64,000 bases of DNA from positions 3,224,001 to 3,288,000 of the forward strand of contig NZ_AP025032.1 of assembly GCF_019973775.1 (NCBI RefSeq), read 5' to 3'. Each line of letters begins with the position of its first letter. Positions within the stretch are counted from its first letter, which is position 1. The notes below the pieces were generated by a model, which ran no database searches, was not told the origin of the DNA, and saw only the letters and a list, made by a program, of their open reading frames with translations. This DNA comes from Aureimonas sp. SA4125 (GTDB taxonomy: Bacteria > Pseudomonadota > Alphaproteobacteria > Rhizobiales > Rhizobiaceae). The position numbers were made by a program, and so were the translations under genes. Positions 33,901 to 42,166 of the stretch are shown here, piece after piece.

Positions 33901-34999
33901 CCGGCAGGGCGATCGTCACGCTTCCCGGCATGGCAGGCTTCGGCACCGCGGAGAGGACGGCCTGCATCGCCGTCAGCCGTTGCTCGAAGGTGACGGGCTG
34001 CGCCGGCGGCGCGGCTTCGCCCGTCGCCAGGCTGTCGACGTCGACCTGCTCGCCCTCGAGGGTCAGGGTGAAATGAGGCAAGCGCGCCAGGTTCATCGCG
34101 CCGGACCCGGTCAGAATGTAGGGCGTCTGTCCCGCACCGGCCGCGACCCGGATGTCGGTGAGTTCGATCGATCCGGGCGCGGCGACGAGCTTGCTGGTGG
34201 CATCCAGCGCAGGCAGCAGCCCTGCCGTCGCCTCGGCGGTCGCCGCAGTCGGATCTCGATCCGGCGCTTCGGCGCTGCTCGCCGCGGTTCTCGGCAGCGG
34301 ACTGACGAGGCGCATCGACCCGGTGAAGCTGGGCAGGCTCTCGGCGACGACGGCCGAACCTTCGAAGAGAAGCTTGGCGTCGAGATAGGGCGCGTCGACG
34401 GTCAGCGTGAAGGGCAGGCCCGTCGTCTCCTGCAACGGTCCGCTGGAGAGTTGAAATCCGAGGGTCTGGCCGTCGGCGACGAGCGTGCCCATCCCGGCGA
34501 AGGGGCCTTGCAGCGAACGCGCCGACATCTTGGCCGTGATGTCCGTCAGCTCCTGCACGCGCCCGGTGATGCCGTTCTCGACCGTGATCGACCCGCCGCG
34601 GATGTCCACGTCGTCAAGAACGATCGTCGCATCGGTCGGCAACGCCGCCTTGGCACCAACGAAGGTCAACGCGCCCTCGGTCGTCAGCGGGATACGGACA
34701 TGCGGCCGGTCGAGCTGCATCGAGAATATCTGGATGACGCCGGAGAGATAGGGCGCAAGTTCCGCGTCCATGCGAAAGCCGGCAACGGTCATCAGCGGCT
34801 TTTCGGAATTCGCCGCGTCCTCGACCACGACATCGGTGAAGGTCACCGAAGGAAAGGGCAGGATCCGCGCCGACGCCGTGCCGCGCACGACGACCTTGTG
34901 CCCGACGATGGCCGAGGCCTCGCGTTCGAAATCGGCGCGATAGGCGCTCCAGTCGATGAAATACGGGGCGATCAGCACGCCAAGCAGCGCGACGACCAA
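30998..34999 (-). CDS. Large AsmA-family protein
   Basis: About 1333 residues. An N-terminal membrane anchor (VVALLGVLIAPYFIDWSAYR) is followed by the AsmA N-terminal pattern FEREASAIVGHKVVVRGTAS and a very long beta-rich repeat region, as in AsmA-like proteins that span the periplasm and are implicated in phospholipid or envelope transport. Residues ~1165-1300 are an Ala/Glu/Arg-rich helical, probably coiled-coil stretch, then a Pro-rich end. The TTG at 34999 falls inside the membrane helix; a CTG at 35032 with GAGGAAGAGGAG upstream would give LVRGFVAIGGL and a complete anchor, so the real start is probably there. Confidence 0.88.
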   Translation of the reverse strand: MVVALLGVLIAPYFIDWSAYRADFEREASAIVGHKVVVRGTASARILPFPSVTFTDVVVEDAANSEKPLMTVAGFRMDAELAPYLSGVIQIFSMQLDRPHVRIPLTTEGALTFVGAKAALPTDATIVLDDVDIRGGSITVENGITGRVQELTDITAKMSARSLQGPFAGMGTLVADGQTLGFQLSSGPLQETTGLPFTLTVDAPYLDAKLLFEGSAVVAESLPSFTGSMRLVSPLPRTAASSAEAPDRDPTAATAEATAGLLPALDATSKLVAAPGSIELTDIRVAAGAGQTPYILTGSGAMNLARLPHFTLTLEGEQVDVDSLATGEAAPPAQPVTFEQRLTAMQAVLSAVPKPAMPGSVTIALPVVVAGDTTIRDVSFTASPTDTGWSLERFAAELPGRTSMEASGVVTLAPSIGFKGDLLVASRQPSGFAGWLTGSVDPAIRTLPQAGFSAKVELTPDVQLFGDLEVNIAGDTLRGHLQRSGPRDARALSTSLDAGRVDLDALLALSKLFTGEDDSIAEASTMAVKISAGPVTYRGVAAERIDADLDYDGSGVRIARLDLGNLAGANVKLSGNLGGFGSGVSAVEGSVAVEFAAADPAQAIEFLAGQVPPSPALDALRAQAPTLGPLALAGNLKTVVERPGEKPTLALQLAGNAAATAIKLDLALGNGIYARGTSGRFGLDLGLTSPDPAALLAQLGVDTLPLPSPSPLSVSVSLSAGATGSVAASAAVSAPGTDITAEGTFEVAATGITAGDFGVTARSDDISPLLMTAGVALGQSALDVLPFDLGGHVAFAGDTLDLRNFNGTLAGATVEAELQRQASGPLTGEVYVSDLSLPWLATLVYGRAAEPGADWPSDGFGPALLPPVDLALQVSADILRLGNRQAVGDFTSAIDVADGSLQLSSIQGTYSGGFVAGSAALRNANGVGGLALAARFSGLDLGTLALAGQGDAAQERDDSPGIVGTMDASLSLDGTGQSYAALVSSLTGAGEVSIEDGSFAGIRPGMFGPILEAADAEGFSPDTAATESLVAGLGREARYPVSNVRAEFTVAGGTARFAGLRLAGTGETLSGEAAIDLKRLGIDASLRLDLEPGDESVEGAEPSILYTLAGPLADPVLSSDVQPLASYLSVRAFEREQARVEAMQEALQERLRLRREARYYRWREAERVETETTRAATDAAELLRLDRLRREAERTAAEAAAAAAEATRAREAEAARQEQAARDAQAAAAAKEAARQAEARAAAAREAAAAQAARAEEARAEESAREAETTRARQDQEALRLRGAAEADRRAAETAPSPPSPPPYRLEQPVAPAAPRPSQDFPSLPGVNNPLDF

Positions 35000-35206
35000 A
35001 AGTCCGCCGATCGCGACGAAGCCTCTGACCAGGGTACTCTCCTCTTCCTCTTGCGGGTCACTCCTCGCCGAACCGTCGCAACCCGATCCAGCCGAAGGCT
35101 GCTTTCATCGGAAGCAAAACGCTGGCGAGCTTAGCGCACTGCAGTAGGGATAGGCCAGAACATGGCGGTTTTGTCGATGCCGGCGGCGCATCCCGGGACC
35201 GCCCTA

Positions 35207-36622
35207 TCAGGCCGGCATGAAGATTTTGCCGGGATTGAGGATGTTCTTCGGGTCGAGCACCTGCTTGATCTGGCGCATGACACCGAGCGCCTCGCCGAGT
35301 TCGTCTTCGAGATAGCCGCGCTTGCCCTGGCCGACGCCGTGCTCGCCCGTGCAGGTGCCGTCGAAGCGCAAGGCCCGCAGCGACAGCCGCGCGATGAAGG
35401 CCTCGGCCCGCTCGACCTCCTCCTCGTTGTCCTGGTCGAGCAGCAGCGTCACGTGGAAATTGCCATCGCCGACATGGCCGACGATCGGGCCGATCAGCCC
35501 GTTCTCGGCGATGTCGGCCTGCGTCTCGGCGATGCAGTCGGACAGCGACGACACGGGCACGCAGACATCCGTCGCGATCGCCTGGGCGCCCGGACGCAGC
35601 GTCAGGCTCGCCCAGTAGAAGTCGTGCCGCGCCTTCCAGAGTTTCGCCCGCTCCTCCGTCCGGGTCGAGCCGGCGAAGGGGCCGCCGCCATTCTCCTCGG
35701 CGATCGCGGCGAAGAACTCGGCCTGCTCGGCGACGGAGGCGGCCGAGCCGTGAAGTTCGACGAAGAGGCAGGGCGAGCGCGGCAGGTCGATCTTGGAATA
35801 GGCGATCGAGGCCTCGATCGCCTCGGCGTCGAGGAGCTCGATCCGCGCCACCGGAATGCCCGATTGCACCGTCTGGATCACCGCGTCGCAGGCTTGGCGC
35901 ACGTCCGGAAACGGGCAGACGCCGGAGAGGATGGTGTCGGGAATGCCGTAGAGTTTCAGATTCAGCCGGGTGATGATGCCGAGCGTGCCTTCCGAGCCGA
36001 CGAGGAGACGCGTCAGGTCGTAACCGGCGGAGGTCTTCTTGGCCCGGCGCGCGGTGCGGATGATCCGCCCGTCGGCCATGACGGCGGTGACGCCGATGAC
36101 ATTGTCGCGCATGGTGCCGTAGCGAACGGCGCTGGTGCCGCTCGCCCGCGTCGCCGCCATGCCGCCGAGGCTGGCATTGGCGCCGGGATCGATCGGGAAG
36201 AAAAGGCCGGTATCGCGCAACTGCGCGTTCAGCGCCTCGCGGGTGATTCCCGGCTCGACCGTGACATCGAAATCCTCCGCGTTCAGCTGCAGGATCCTGT
36301 CCATGCGGGAGAGGTCGAGCGACAGTCCGCCGGAGGGTGCGTTGACATGGCCTTCCAGCGAGGAGCCGACGCCGAAGGCGATGATCGGGCAGCCGTGCTC
36401 GTGGCAGACGAGGACGACGTCGCGGACCTCCTCCTCGGTCTCGGCGAAGAAGACGGCATCGGGCATCTGGTTCGGGATGTAGGTGCGGGTGTGACCGTGG
36501 GCGCGCCGTACGTCCTCCCCCGTCACCAGCCGCTCGCCGAAACGCTGCTTCAGAAGCGCGACCGCCGTCGCCGTCCCCGGCCGCGGCGCGGAAATCTCCC
36601 GCCTGATGTCCGCCAGCGTCAT
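35207..36622 (-). CDS. FAD-linked oxidase, D-lactate/glycolate dehydrogenase type
   Basis: 471 residues of the GlcD/D-lactate dehydrogenase (cytochrome) family, oxidising a 2-hydroxy acid to the 2-oxo acid. The FAD-binding PCMH domain shows PIIAFGVGSSLEGHVNAPSG, DPGANASLGGMAATRASGTS and RLLVGSEGTLGIITRLNLKL; the C-terminal domain has GHVGDGNFH and TCTGEHGVGQGKR-GYL with the flavin/substrate histidines. ATG 36622 has GGGGAG upstream and is preferred to the longer frame. Exact substrate cannot be decided from sequence; D-lactate is the best guess. Divergent from a thioesterase gene. Confidence 0.9.
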   Translation of the reverse strand: MTLADIRREISAPRPGTATAVALLKQRFGERLVTGEDVRRAHGHTRTYIPNQMPDAVFFAETEEEVRDVVLVCHEHGCPIIAFGVGSSLEGHVNAPSGGLSLDLSRMDRILQLNAEDFDVTVEPGITREALNAQLRDTGLFFPIDPGANASLGGMAATRASGTSAVRYGTMRDNVIGVTAVMADGRIIRTARRAKKTSAGYDLTRLLVGSEGTLGIITRLNLKLYGIPDTILSGVCPFPDVRQACDAVIQTVQSGIPVARIELLDAEAIEASIAYSKIDLPRSPCLFVELHGSAASVAEQAEFFAAIAEENGGGPFAGSTRTEERAKLWKARHDFYWASLTLRPGAQAIATDVCVPVSSLSDCIAETQADIAENGLIGPIVGHVGDGNFHVTLLLDQDNEEEVERAEAFIARLSLRALRFDGTCTGEHGVGQGKRGYLEDELGEALGVMRQIKQVLDPKNILNPGKIFMPA

Positions 36623-36707
36623 GGCTCGTCTCCCCGATGGCTTTTCCGTTCGACCGCAATGCCATAGACCGGCCGGGTTCCGCCAGTACCAACAGCTGAG
36701 GCCCGCC

Positions 36708-37193
36708 ATGACCCAGAACCCGCCGCACCGATCTTCGCCGCTTCAGGTCAAGGCGGAATGGATCGACTTCAACGGCCACATGAACCTCGCCTACTATCAC
36801 GTCCTCTTCGACCAGGGCGTCGACGAGGAATTCGCCGCGCTCGGTCTCGGTGCGGCCTATGCCAAGAGTCGCGGCATGACGACCTACGTTGCCGAAAATC
36901 ACGTCTGCTACATCCGGGAAGTATTCGCCGGAGACATCGTTACCATCACCGGCCGGATCATCGACTTCGACGAAAAGCGGCTGCATGTCTTCCAGGAAAT
37001 GCGCCATTGCGACGGCTGGCTCGCGGCGACACTGGAGGGTCTCGTGCTGTCGATCGACATGAGCGGCCCCAAAGTCGCGCCCTGGCCGGCGGACATCCTG
37101 GCCAACATCTCGGCCGCGGCGCAGAGCGACGCCGCGCTGCCGCGCCCGGACCAACTGGGCAGGTCGATCGGGATTGCCCGAAAATCCACCTGA
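36708..37193 (+). CDS. Hotdog-fold acyl-CoA thioesterase-like protein
   Basis: 161 residues. The 4HBT-type hotdog signature is WIDFNGHMNLAYYHVLFDQG with the Asp/Asn and His-Met region, followed by TYVAENHVCYIREVFAGD and ITGRIIDFDEKRLHVFQEM. Related domains occur alone or fused to carnitine/betainyl-CoA enzymes. ATG 36708 with TGAGG upstream begins the family region; the frame is open further upstream but overlaps the oxidase start. Substrate unknown. Confidence 0.85.
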   Translation: MTQNPPHRSSPLQVKAEWIDFNGHMNLAYYHVLFDQGVDEEFAALGLGAAYAKSRGMTTYVAENHVCYIREVFAGDIVTITGRIIDFDEKRLHVFQEMRHCDGWLAATLEGLVLSIDMSGPKVAPWPADILANISAAAQSDAALPRPDQLGRSIGIARKST

Positions 37194-37257
37194 CAGACGT
37201 TCCGGATGCTGCCGAGCAGGGGAGCGCTGGGGCTGCAGGATCGCCTTGCCTTACGGA

Positions 37258-37776
37258 TTACCGCGCCGGCCACCAGGCCGACAGGCGTCCTGGTCTTTCG
37301 CCGCTGAGCGGGTCGATATCGGGTACCGCCAGGGCGTCGATCGCACGGGACGCGGCTTCCACCGTCATGGCCCCGGCCCGCACGATCGTTCCATTCTGAC
37401 CGGGGGGATAGGCGCCGACGACTTGGAAATCCGGCGAACCGGACAGGCGTCGATGCGCCACGCCGGCCGGAATGATGACGGCGTCGCCCGGCTCCATGGT
37501 CACCGCCGTGCCGCGGTCGCCGCCAAAGCCGATGCTGGCCTTGCCGGCGATGCACACGAGCACCTCGAACCCCGTGACGTGGAAGTGCCAGAAGTCGTAG
37601 ACCGTGTAGGTCCACGTTCCCTGCCACCCGTTTTCCCGCAGCAGGAAGTGCACCGACGCCGCGGGCGTCGCCGGATCCAGGACTCCTGCCGCGACAAGGA
37701 GCGGCAGGGCATTGTTTGGAATTCCGGCCGCCGCGTCAGGCTGGAGAAAGACCTGCCGCGAGGTCCGGCCCGTCAC
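37258..37776 (-). CDS. Cupin-domain protein
   Basis: 172 residues from a GTG at 37776 that overlaps the dienelactone hydrolase stop (GTGA). One cupin barrel is visible: motif 1 FWHFHVTGFEVLVCIAGKAS and motif 2 PGDAVIIPAGVAHRRL, with the expected metal-binding His and Glu. Sequence resembles cupins found in uncharacterised small operons. The overlap implies coupled translation with the hydrolase, suggesting action in the same process. Confidence 0.85.
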   Translation of the reverse strand: MTGRTSRQVFLQPDAAAGIPNNALPLLVAAGVLDPATPAASVHFLLRENGWQGTWTYTVYDFWHFHVTGFEVLVCIAGKASIGFGGDRGTAVTMEPGDAVIIPAGVAHRRLSGSPDFQVVGAYPPGQNGTIVRAGAMTVEAASRAIDALAVPDIDPLSGERPGRLSAWWPAR

Positions 37777-38648
37777 GCGAGCTTGGTCCTCAGGAAGTCG
37801 ACGGTCCGCTGCCATGCGAGATCGGCGGCCGCCTTGTCGTAGCGCGCGGCCGAGGTGTCGTTGTTGAAGGCGTGGTTGACGCCGTCATAGACATGGATCT
37901 GGTGCTCGACGCCTTCCTTCTCCAACGCCGTCTTGTAGGCGTCGATGCCGGCATTGATGCGGGTGTCGAGACCGGCATAGTGCAGCATCATCGCCGCCTT
38001 GATCTTGCCGACGTCTGCCTCCTTGGGTTGCCGGCCGTAATAGGCGACGCCGGCCTTGAGATCGGGACCGGCGATGGCGAGCTCGCTGACGAGCGCGCCG
38101 CCCCAGCAAAAGCCGATGGCGCCGACCTTTCCGTTCACGCCGTCAGCCTGCCGCAGCCAGACCTCGCTGCCGACGGCGAGCGCGACGGTCTTTGCCGGAT
38201 CCAGGCCGCCGATCAGTTCGCGCGCCTTGTCCTCGTCGGGCGGCGTTCCGCCTTCGGTCGAGAGAAAGTCCGGTGCCAGCGCCACGAAGCCTTCCTTGGC
38301 GAGCCGCCGCGTGACGTCCTGGATGTGGCCGTTGAGGCCCCGGTTCTCGTGGATCACGATGACACCGGGAAAGGGACCATCCCCTTTGGCGGGCTTCACC
38401 AGATAGGACTTCATCTCCGTGCCGTCGGCGTTGTAGGTCGCCCAGACTGCCGTGATATCGGGATCGTCCGGGGCGACGACCGCCGCCTTCGCGCCGGAGG
38501 CCGCCAGCAACGGTGCCACCGCCGCAGCCGCAGCCGCCGAGCCGGCGAGCCCGCTCAGCTTCTGCATGAAGCCGCGGCGGTCGAGCGTCAGATGCGTATA
38601 TTCGTCGTAGGCGTCGATCATCGCTTGGGTGATCTCCGTCTGGCTCAT
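37773..38648 (-). CDS. Tat-exported dienelactone hydrolase family protein
   Basis: 291 residues. The twin-arginine sequence DRRGFMQKLSGLAG followed by an Ala-rich segment ending ASGAKA indicates Tat export. The alpha/beta-hydrolase core has the dienelactone-hydrolase nucleophile elbow GFCWGG (Cys), Asp in YAGLDTRINAG and His in GVNHAFNND. ATG 38648 is preceded by AAGGAGGA, a near-perfect ribosome-binding site, so the upstream in-frame ATGs are not used. Overlaps the cupin gene by four bases. Confidence 0.9.
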   Translation of the reverse strand: MSQTEITQAMIDAYDEYTHLTLDRRGFMQKLSGLAGSAAAAAAVAPLLAASGAKAAVVAPDDPDITAVWATYNADGTEMKSYLVKPAKGDGPFPGVIVIHENRGLNGHIQDVTRRLAKEGFVALAPDFLSTEGGTPPDEDKARELIGGLDPAKTVALAVGSEVWLRQADGVNGKVGAIGFCWGGALVSELAIAGPDLKAGVAYYGRQPKEADVGKIKAAMMLHYAGLDTRINAGIDAYKTALEKEGVEHQIHVYDGVNHAFNNDTSAARYDKAAADLAWQRTVDFLRTKLA

Positions 38649-38847
38649 CCTGTCCTCCTTCATGATTGACCTTCCTGACGCCGAACGACGATGCCGCCGC
38701 GGCACGGTGGTCCGGCGAACATATTATTGCTTCGGTGCGCGGCGGTGGCTTGTGCCGCTGGGCATGCTCGGCTCGACCAGGACGAGCCATGCTGTGGGTC
38801 GCCGCGTTCCCCTAGTGTTCCCGCGGATATCGATTAGATAGGAAGCC

Positions 38848-41800
38848 ATGAGCGATTCCAATGATCCGAGCCGGCGCGAGTCGAAAGAGGCAGTGCCACG
38901 CGGCGGCGGCATTGCCGCCCGAGCCCTCGCAGCCCGCGGCCAGCGCGCGCCAGACTATCTCGAGGGCCTCAACGCCGAGCAGCGCGCCGCCGTCGAGGCG
39001 ACGGAGGGTCCGGTGCTCGTGCTCGCCGGCGCCGGCACCGGCAAGACGCGGGTGCTGACGACGCGAATCGCGCATATCCTGTCGACCGGCAAAGCCTATC
39101 CGAGCCAGATCCTTGCCGTCACCTTCACCAACCGCGCGGCGCGCGAGATGAAGACGCGCATCGCCCTCCTCGTCGGCGAACAGGTCGAGGGCATGCCCTG
39201 GCTCGGCACCTTCCACTCCATCGGCGTGAAGATCCTGCGCCGGCATGCCGAGCTCGTCGGCCTCAAATCCAACTTCACCATTCTCGACACCGACGACCAG
39301 ATCCGCCTGATCAAGCAGCTGATCCAGGCCGCCAATCTCGACGACAAGCGCTGGCCGGCGCGCGCCTTCGCCGGCCTTGTCGACGGCTGGAAGAACAAGG
39401 GCCTGACGCCGAAGGACATCCCGGAGGGCGATGCGCGAGCGTTTGCCGACGGCAAGGGACGGATGCTCTACCAAGCCTATCAGGACCGGCTGGTCAGCCT
39501 CAACGCCACCGATTTCGGCGATCTGCTGATGCATCCGATCGCCATTTTCCGCGCCCATCCGGACGTGCTGGCCGAATACCACCGCCGCTTCCGCTACATC
39601 CTCGTCGACGAGTACCAGGACACCAATGTCGCGCAATATCTCTGGCTGCGGCTTCTGGCGCAGCGGCCGAAGGCACGGGCCCAACAAGCACAGCCGCATC
39701 CGGCACATCCGATCTCCCCCCTTGAGGGGAAGATGCCTGGCAAGGCAGAGGGGGGTGAGCGGGCCTCGATTTATTCCGGCGAGGACGGCGGCAGTTCGCC
39801 CCCCTCTGGCCTGCCGGCCATCTCCCCCTCGAGGGGGGAGATCGATGCGTCGGCCTTCGACGACCTTGTCGACGACGGCGAGAACATCCCGCCGCCTTGG
39901 GGCGACCCTACTTCAGACGGGCCAGTTGCCATCCCCGAGACCCCATCGCCCCGCCCCGCCCCGTCCTCCCGCGAACCCGCCGCCGATACCGTCAACATCT
40001 GCTGCGTCGGCGACGACGACCAGTCGATCTATGGCTGGCGCGGCGCCGAGGTCGACAACATCCTGCGCTTCGACAAGGATTTTCCCGGCGCCACCGTGAT
40101 CCGGCTGGAGCGCAACTACCGCTCGACCGCGCACATCCTCGGCGCGGCGTCGCAGCTCATCGCGCATAACGAGGACCGGCTCGGTAAGACGCTGTTCACC
40201 GACCATGTCGACCCCAGCCACGACAAGGTCGAGGTCAATGCCGGTTGGGATTCGGAGGAGGAGGCGCGCGGCGTCGGCGAGGAGATCGAGCAGCTGCAGC
40301 GCAAGGGCCATCTCCTCAACGACATGGCGATCCTGGTGCGCGCCTCGTTCCAGATGCGCGAGTTCGAAGACCGCTTCGTCACCATGGGTCTGAACTACCG
40401 CGTCATCGGCGGCCCGCGCTTCTACGAGCGGCAGGAGATCCGCGACGCGCTCGCCTATTTCCGCTGCGTCGTGCAGCCGGCCGACGACCTCGCCTTCGAG
40501 CGCATCGTCAACACGCCGAAGCGCGGCCTCGGCGACGCGGCGCTTCGGATGCTGCACGACTATGCCCGCGCCAAGGGCATCCCGCTGATGGCGGCGGCGG
40601 AAGCGATCAGTGCCACCGAGGAGCTGAAGCCGAAGCCGCGGACGGCGCTGCGCACCGTCGTCGCCAATTTCCAGCGCTGGGCCGGGCTCGTCGCCACGAT
40701 GAAGCACACCGATCTCGGCGAGATGATCCTGGAGGAGTCCGGCTATACCGAGATGTGGCAGAACGACCGCTCGGCCGAGGCGCCGGGACGGCTCGACAAT
40801 CTGAAGGAGCTGATCCGCTCCATGGATCTCTACGACAACCTGCCCGGCTTTCTCGAGCATGTGTCGCTGGTCATGGATGTCGAGCAGAACGCGGCCATGG
40901 ATGCCGTGTCGATCATGACGCTGCATTCGGCCAAGGGCCTGGAATTCGAGACGGTGTTCCTGCCCGGCTGGGAGGAAGGCCTCTTCCCGCACCAGCGCTC
41001 GCTCGACGAGGGCGGCCGCTCCGGCCTCGAGGAGGAGCGCCGGCTCGCCTATGTCGGCATCACCCGCGGCAAGAAGCGGGTGAAGATCTGGTTCGTCTCC
41101 AACCGGCGAATCCACGGGCTCTGGCAGTCGACCATCCCCTCGCGCTTTCTCGACGAACTGCCGGAGGCGCATGTCGAGGTGAAGGAGCCGTCGACCTCCT
41201 ATGGCGGCTATGGCGGAACCCGCGGCTATGGCGCATCGCGCTGGGATGCCGACGCGTTTTCCACGACGAGCTACCAGACGCCCGGCTGGAAACGCGCCCA
41301 GGCCGCGCGTGCCGGGGAAGCAGGCGGCGGGGGCCGCGACACCGCCTGGGGCTCGCGCTCCGGGCCAAAAGATCACGGCATGCGCTATGGCGAGGGCGGC
41401 GTCAGCGGCCCCAATCCGCGCGCGCGCTCCGACGTCTCCGCCAAGGCCGACCGCTATGCCGCCGAAAGCGCCCGCAAGGCCGGCATGGACGAGTATTCGC
41501 AAATCCCCCCCGACGAGGACGCCTACGACACCCCGGCCCGCGACAACCCTGCCCGCGACAATCCGCGCGACGGCTTCGGCGGCCGCATGGACCGCAGCCA
41601 CAACCAGGCCCCGCGCCGCGGCGCCGGCCTCTATTCCTCGGCCAAATCAGGCGGCCCGCGCGAGATCCAGGGCGAGCTCGTCGCCAAATCGGTGATGACG
41701 GAGGAAAGCCGCTTCGCCGTCGGCGACCGCGTCTTCCACCTCAAGTTCGGCCCGGGCTCCGTCGTCGCCGTCGAGGGCAACAAGCTGACAGTGGATTTCG

Positions 41801-41850
41801 ACAAGGCCGGGCAGAAGCGCGTGCTGGAGGGGTTTTTGCAGGCGGCGTGA
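38848..41850 (+). CDS. uvrD: ATP-dependent DNA helicase UvrD/PcrA, with in-frame insertion
   Basis: 1000-residue superfamily 1A helicase acting in nucleotide-excision and mismatch repair. Motif I AGAGTGKTRVLTTR (~60), Ia TFTNRAAREMKTR, II DEYQDTN (~254), III GDDDQSIYGWRG (~388), then IV-VI (MTLHSAKGLEFETVFLPGWE, AYVGITRGKKRV). Between motifs II and III, where related helicases have about 20 residues, there are about 130; residues ~288-333 are encoded by a palindromic repeat element (39711-39843). The C-terminal ~45 residues form the DRVFHLKFGPGSVVAVEG Tudor-like domain. The core motifs are intact, so the enzyme is probably functional with a surface loop. Confidence 0.95.
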   Translation: MSDSNDPSRRESKEAVPRGGGIAARALAARGQRAPDYLEGLNAEQRAAVEATEGPVLVLAGAGTGKTRVLTTRIAHILSTGKAYPSQILAVTFTNRAAREMKTRIALLVGEQVEGMPWLGTFHSIGVKILRRHAELVGLKSNFTILDTDDQIRLIKQLIQAANLDDKRWPARAFAGLVDGWKNKGLTPKDIPEGDARAFADGKGRMLYQAYQDRLVSLNATDFGDLLMHPIAIFRAHPDVLAEYHRRFRYILVDEYQDTNVAQYLWLRLLAQRPKARAQQAQPHPAHPISPLEGKMPGKAEGGERASIYSGEDGGSSPPSGLPAISPSRGEIDASAFDDLVDDGENIPPPWGDPTSDGPVAIPETPSPRPAPSSREPAADTVNICCVGDDDQSIYGWRGAEVDNILRFDKDFPGATVIRLERNYRSTAHILGAASQLIAHNEDRLGKTLFTDHVDPSHDKVEVNAGWDSEEEARGVGEEIEQLQRKGHLLNDMAILVRASFQMREFEDRFVTMGLNYRVIGGPRFYERQEIRDALAYFRCVVQPADDLAFERIVNTPKRGLGDAALRMLHDYARAKGIPLMAAAEAISATEELKPKPRTALRTVVANFQRWAGLVATMKHTDLGEMILEESGYTEMWQNDRSAEAPGRLDNLKELIRSMDLYDNLPGFLEHVSLVMDVEQNAAMDAVSIMTLHSAKGLEFETVFLPGWEEGLFPHQRSLDEGGRSGLEEERRLAYVGITRGKKRVKIWFVSNRRIHGLWQSTIPSRFLDELPEAHVEVKEPSTSYGGYGGTRGYGASRWDADAFSTTSYQTPGWKRAQAARAGEAGGGGRDTAWGSRSGPKDHGMRYGEGGVSGPNPRARSDVSAKADRYAAESARKAGMDEYSQIPPDEDAYDTPARDNPARDNPRDGFGGRMDRSHNQAPRRGAGLYSSAKSGGPREIQGELVAKSVMTEESRFAVGDRVFHLKFGPGSVVAVEGNKLTVDFDKAGQKRVLEGFLQAA
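39711..39843. repeat. Palindromic repeat element inside uvrD
   Basis: A 133-bp element with inverted arms of about 50 bp. The left arm begins GATCTCCCCCCTTGAGGGGA and continues AGATGCCTGGCAAGGCAGAG-GGGGG; the reverse complement of the right arm begins GATCTCCCCCCTCGAGGGGG and continues AGATGGCCGGCAGGCCAGAG-GGGGG. Such sequences resemble dispersed intergenic palindromes of rhizobial genomes. It is translated in frame within the helicase. Confidence 0.85.
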
Positions 41851-41901
41851 GGTCGTGGTGCGGGAGGGCCGCGTTTCAGCCGGAGCTGCGAGATTGAAAG
41901 C

Positions 41902-42166
41902 TCAACTCGGCACGAACAATCCTGTCTCAAGGGCTCTCAGGGTTTCTCGAGCGTCGGCATCGTAAGGTGGGTACCCCCAGTCTCGCAGTTGCTCCAAGAC
42001 ACGTCGCGCTTGAAGTGGAGCCACGGCCAAGGTCGCCATCGCGGCATTGAGCCGAACCCTGAGATTCTGATGCTCGTAGAGACTGGTCAGCAAAGCTCGA
42101 TGGTCGCCCGGCCTGTTGCGCAGCAGATCGACGACGGCAATTTTTTGTTTAAACAGCTGATTGAAG
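41902..42166 (-). pseudogene. DUF2019 protein, C-terminal part (interrupted by IS66-family element)
   Basis: Encodes about 88 residues with the DUF2019/HEAT-like pattern HQNLRVRLNAAMATLAVAPL, then RRVLEQLRDWGYPPYDADARETLRALE. The upstream part is on the other side of the IS66-family element. Removing the element and one copy of GATTGAAG joins ...SNTMRFN to QLFKQKIAVVDLL in frame, giving a whole DUF2019 protein of about 120 residues. DUF2019 proteins are often found as presumed immunity partners of toxin genes; here the neighbour is an HNH-type toxin-like gene. Confidence 0.8.
42159..42166. repeat. Target-site duplication, left copy (GATTGAAG)
   Basis: GATTGAAG precedes the left inverted repeat of the IS66-family element and recurs at 43533-43540. 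Confidence 0.9.

Noticed and set aside
35058..37154. 698-codon open frame overlapping the FAD-linked oxidase on the same strand in another frame
   Set aside because: Product is Arg-rich and featureless; the 471-residue oxidase frame has full family motifs.
39913..41601. 562-codon open frame antisense to uvrD
   Set aside because: A GC-skew shadow frame; the uvrD frame carries all helicase motifs and the antisense product has no recognisable features.
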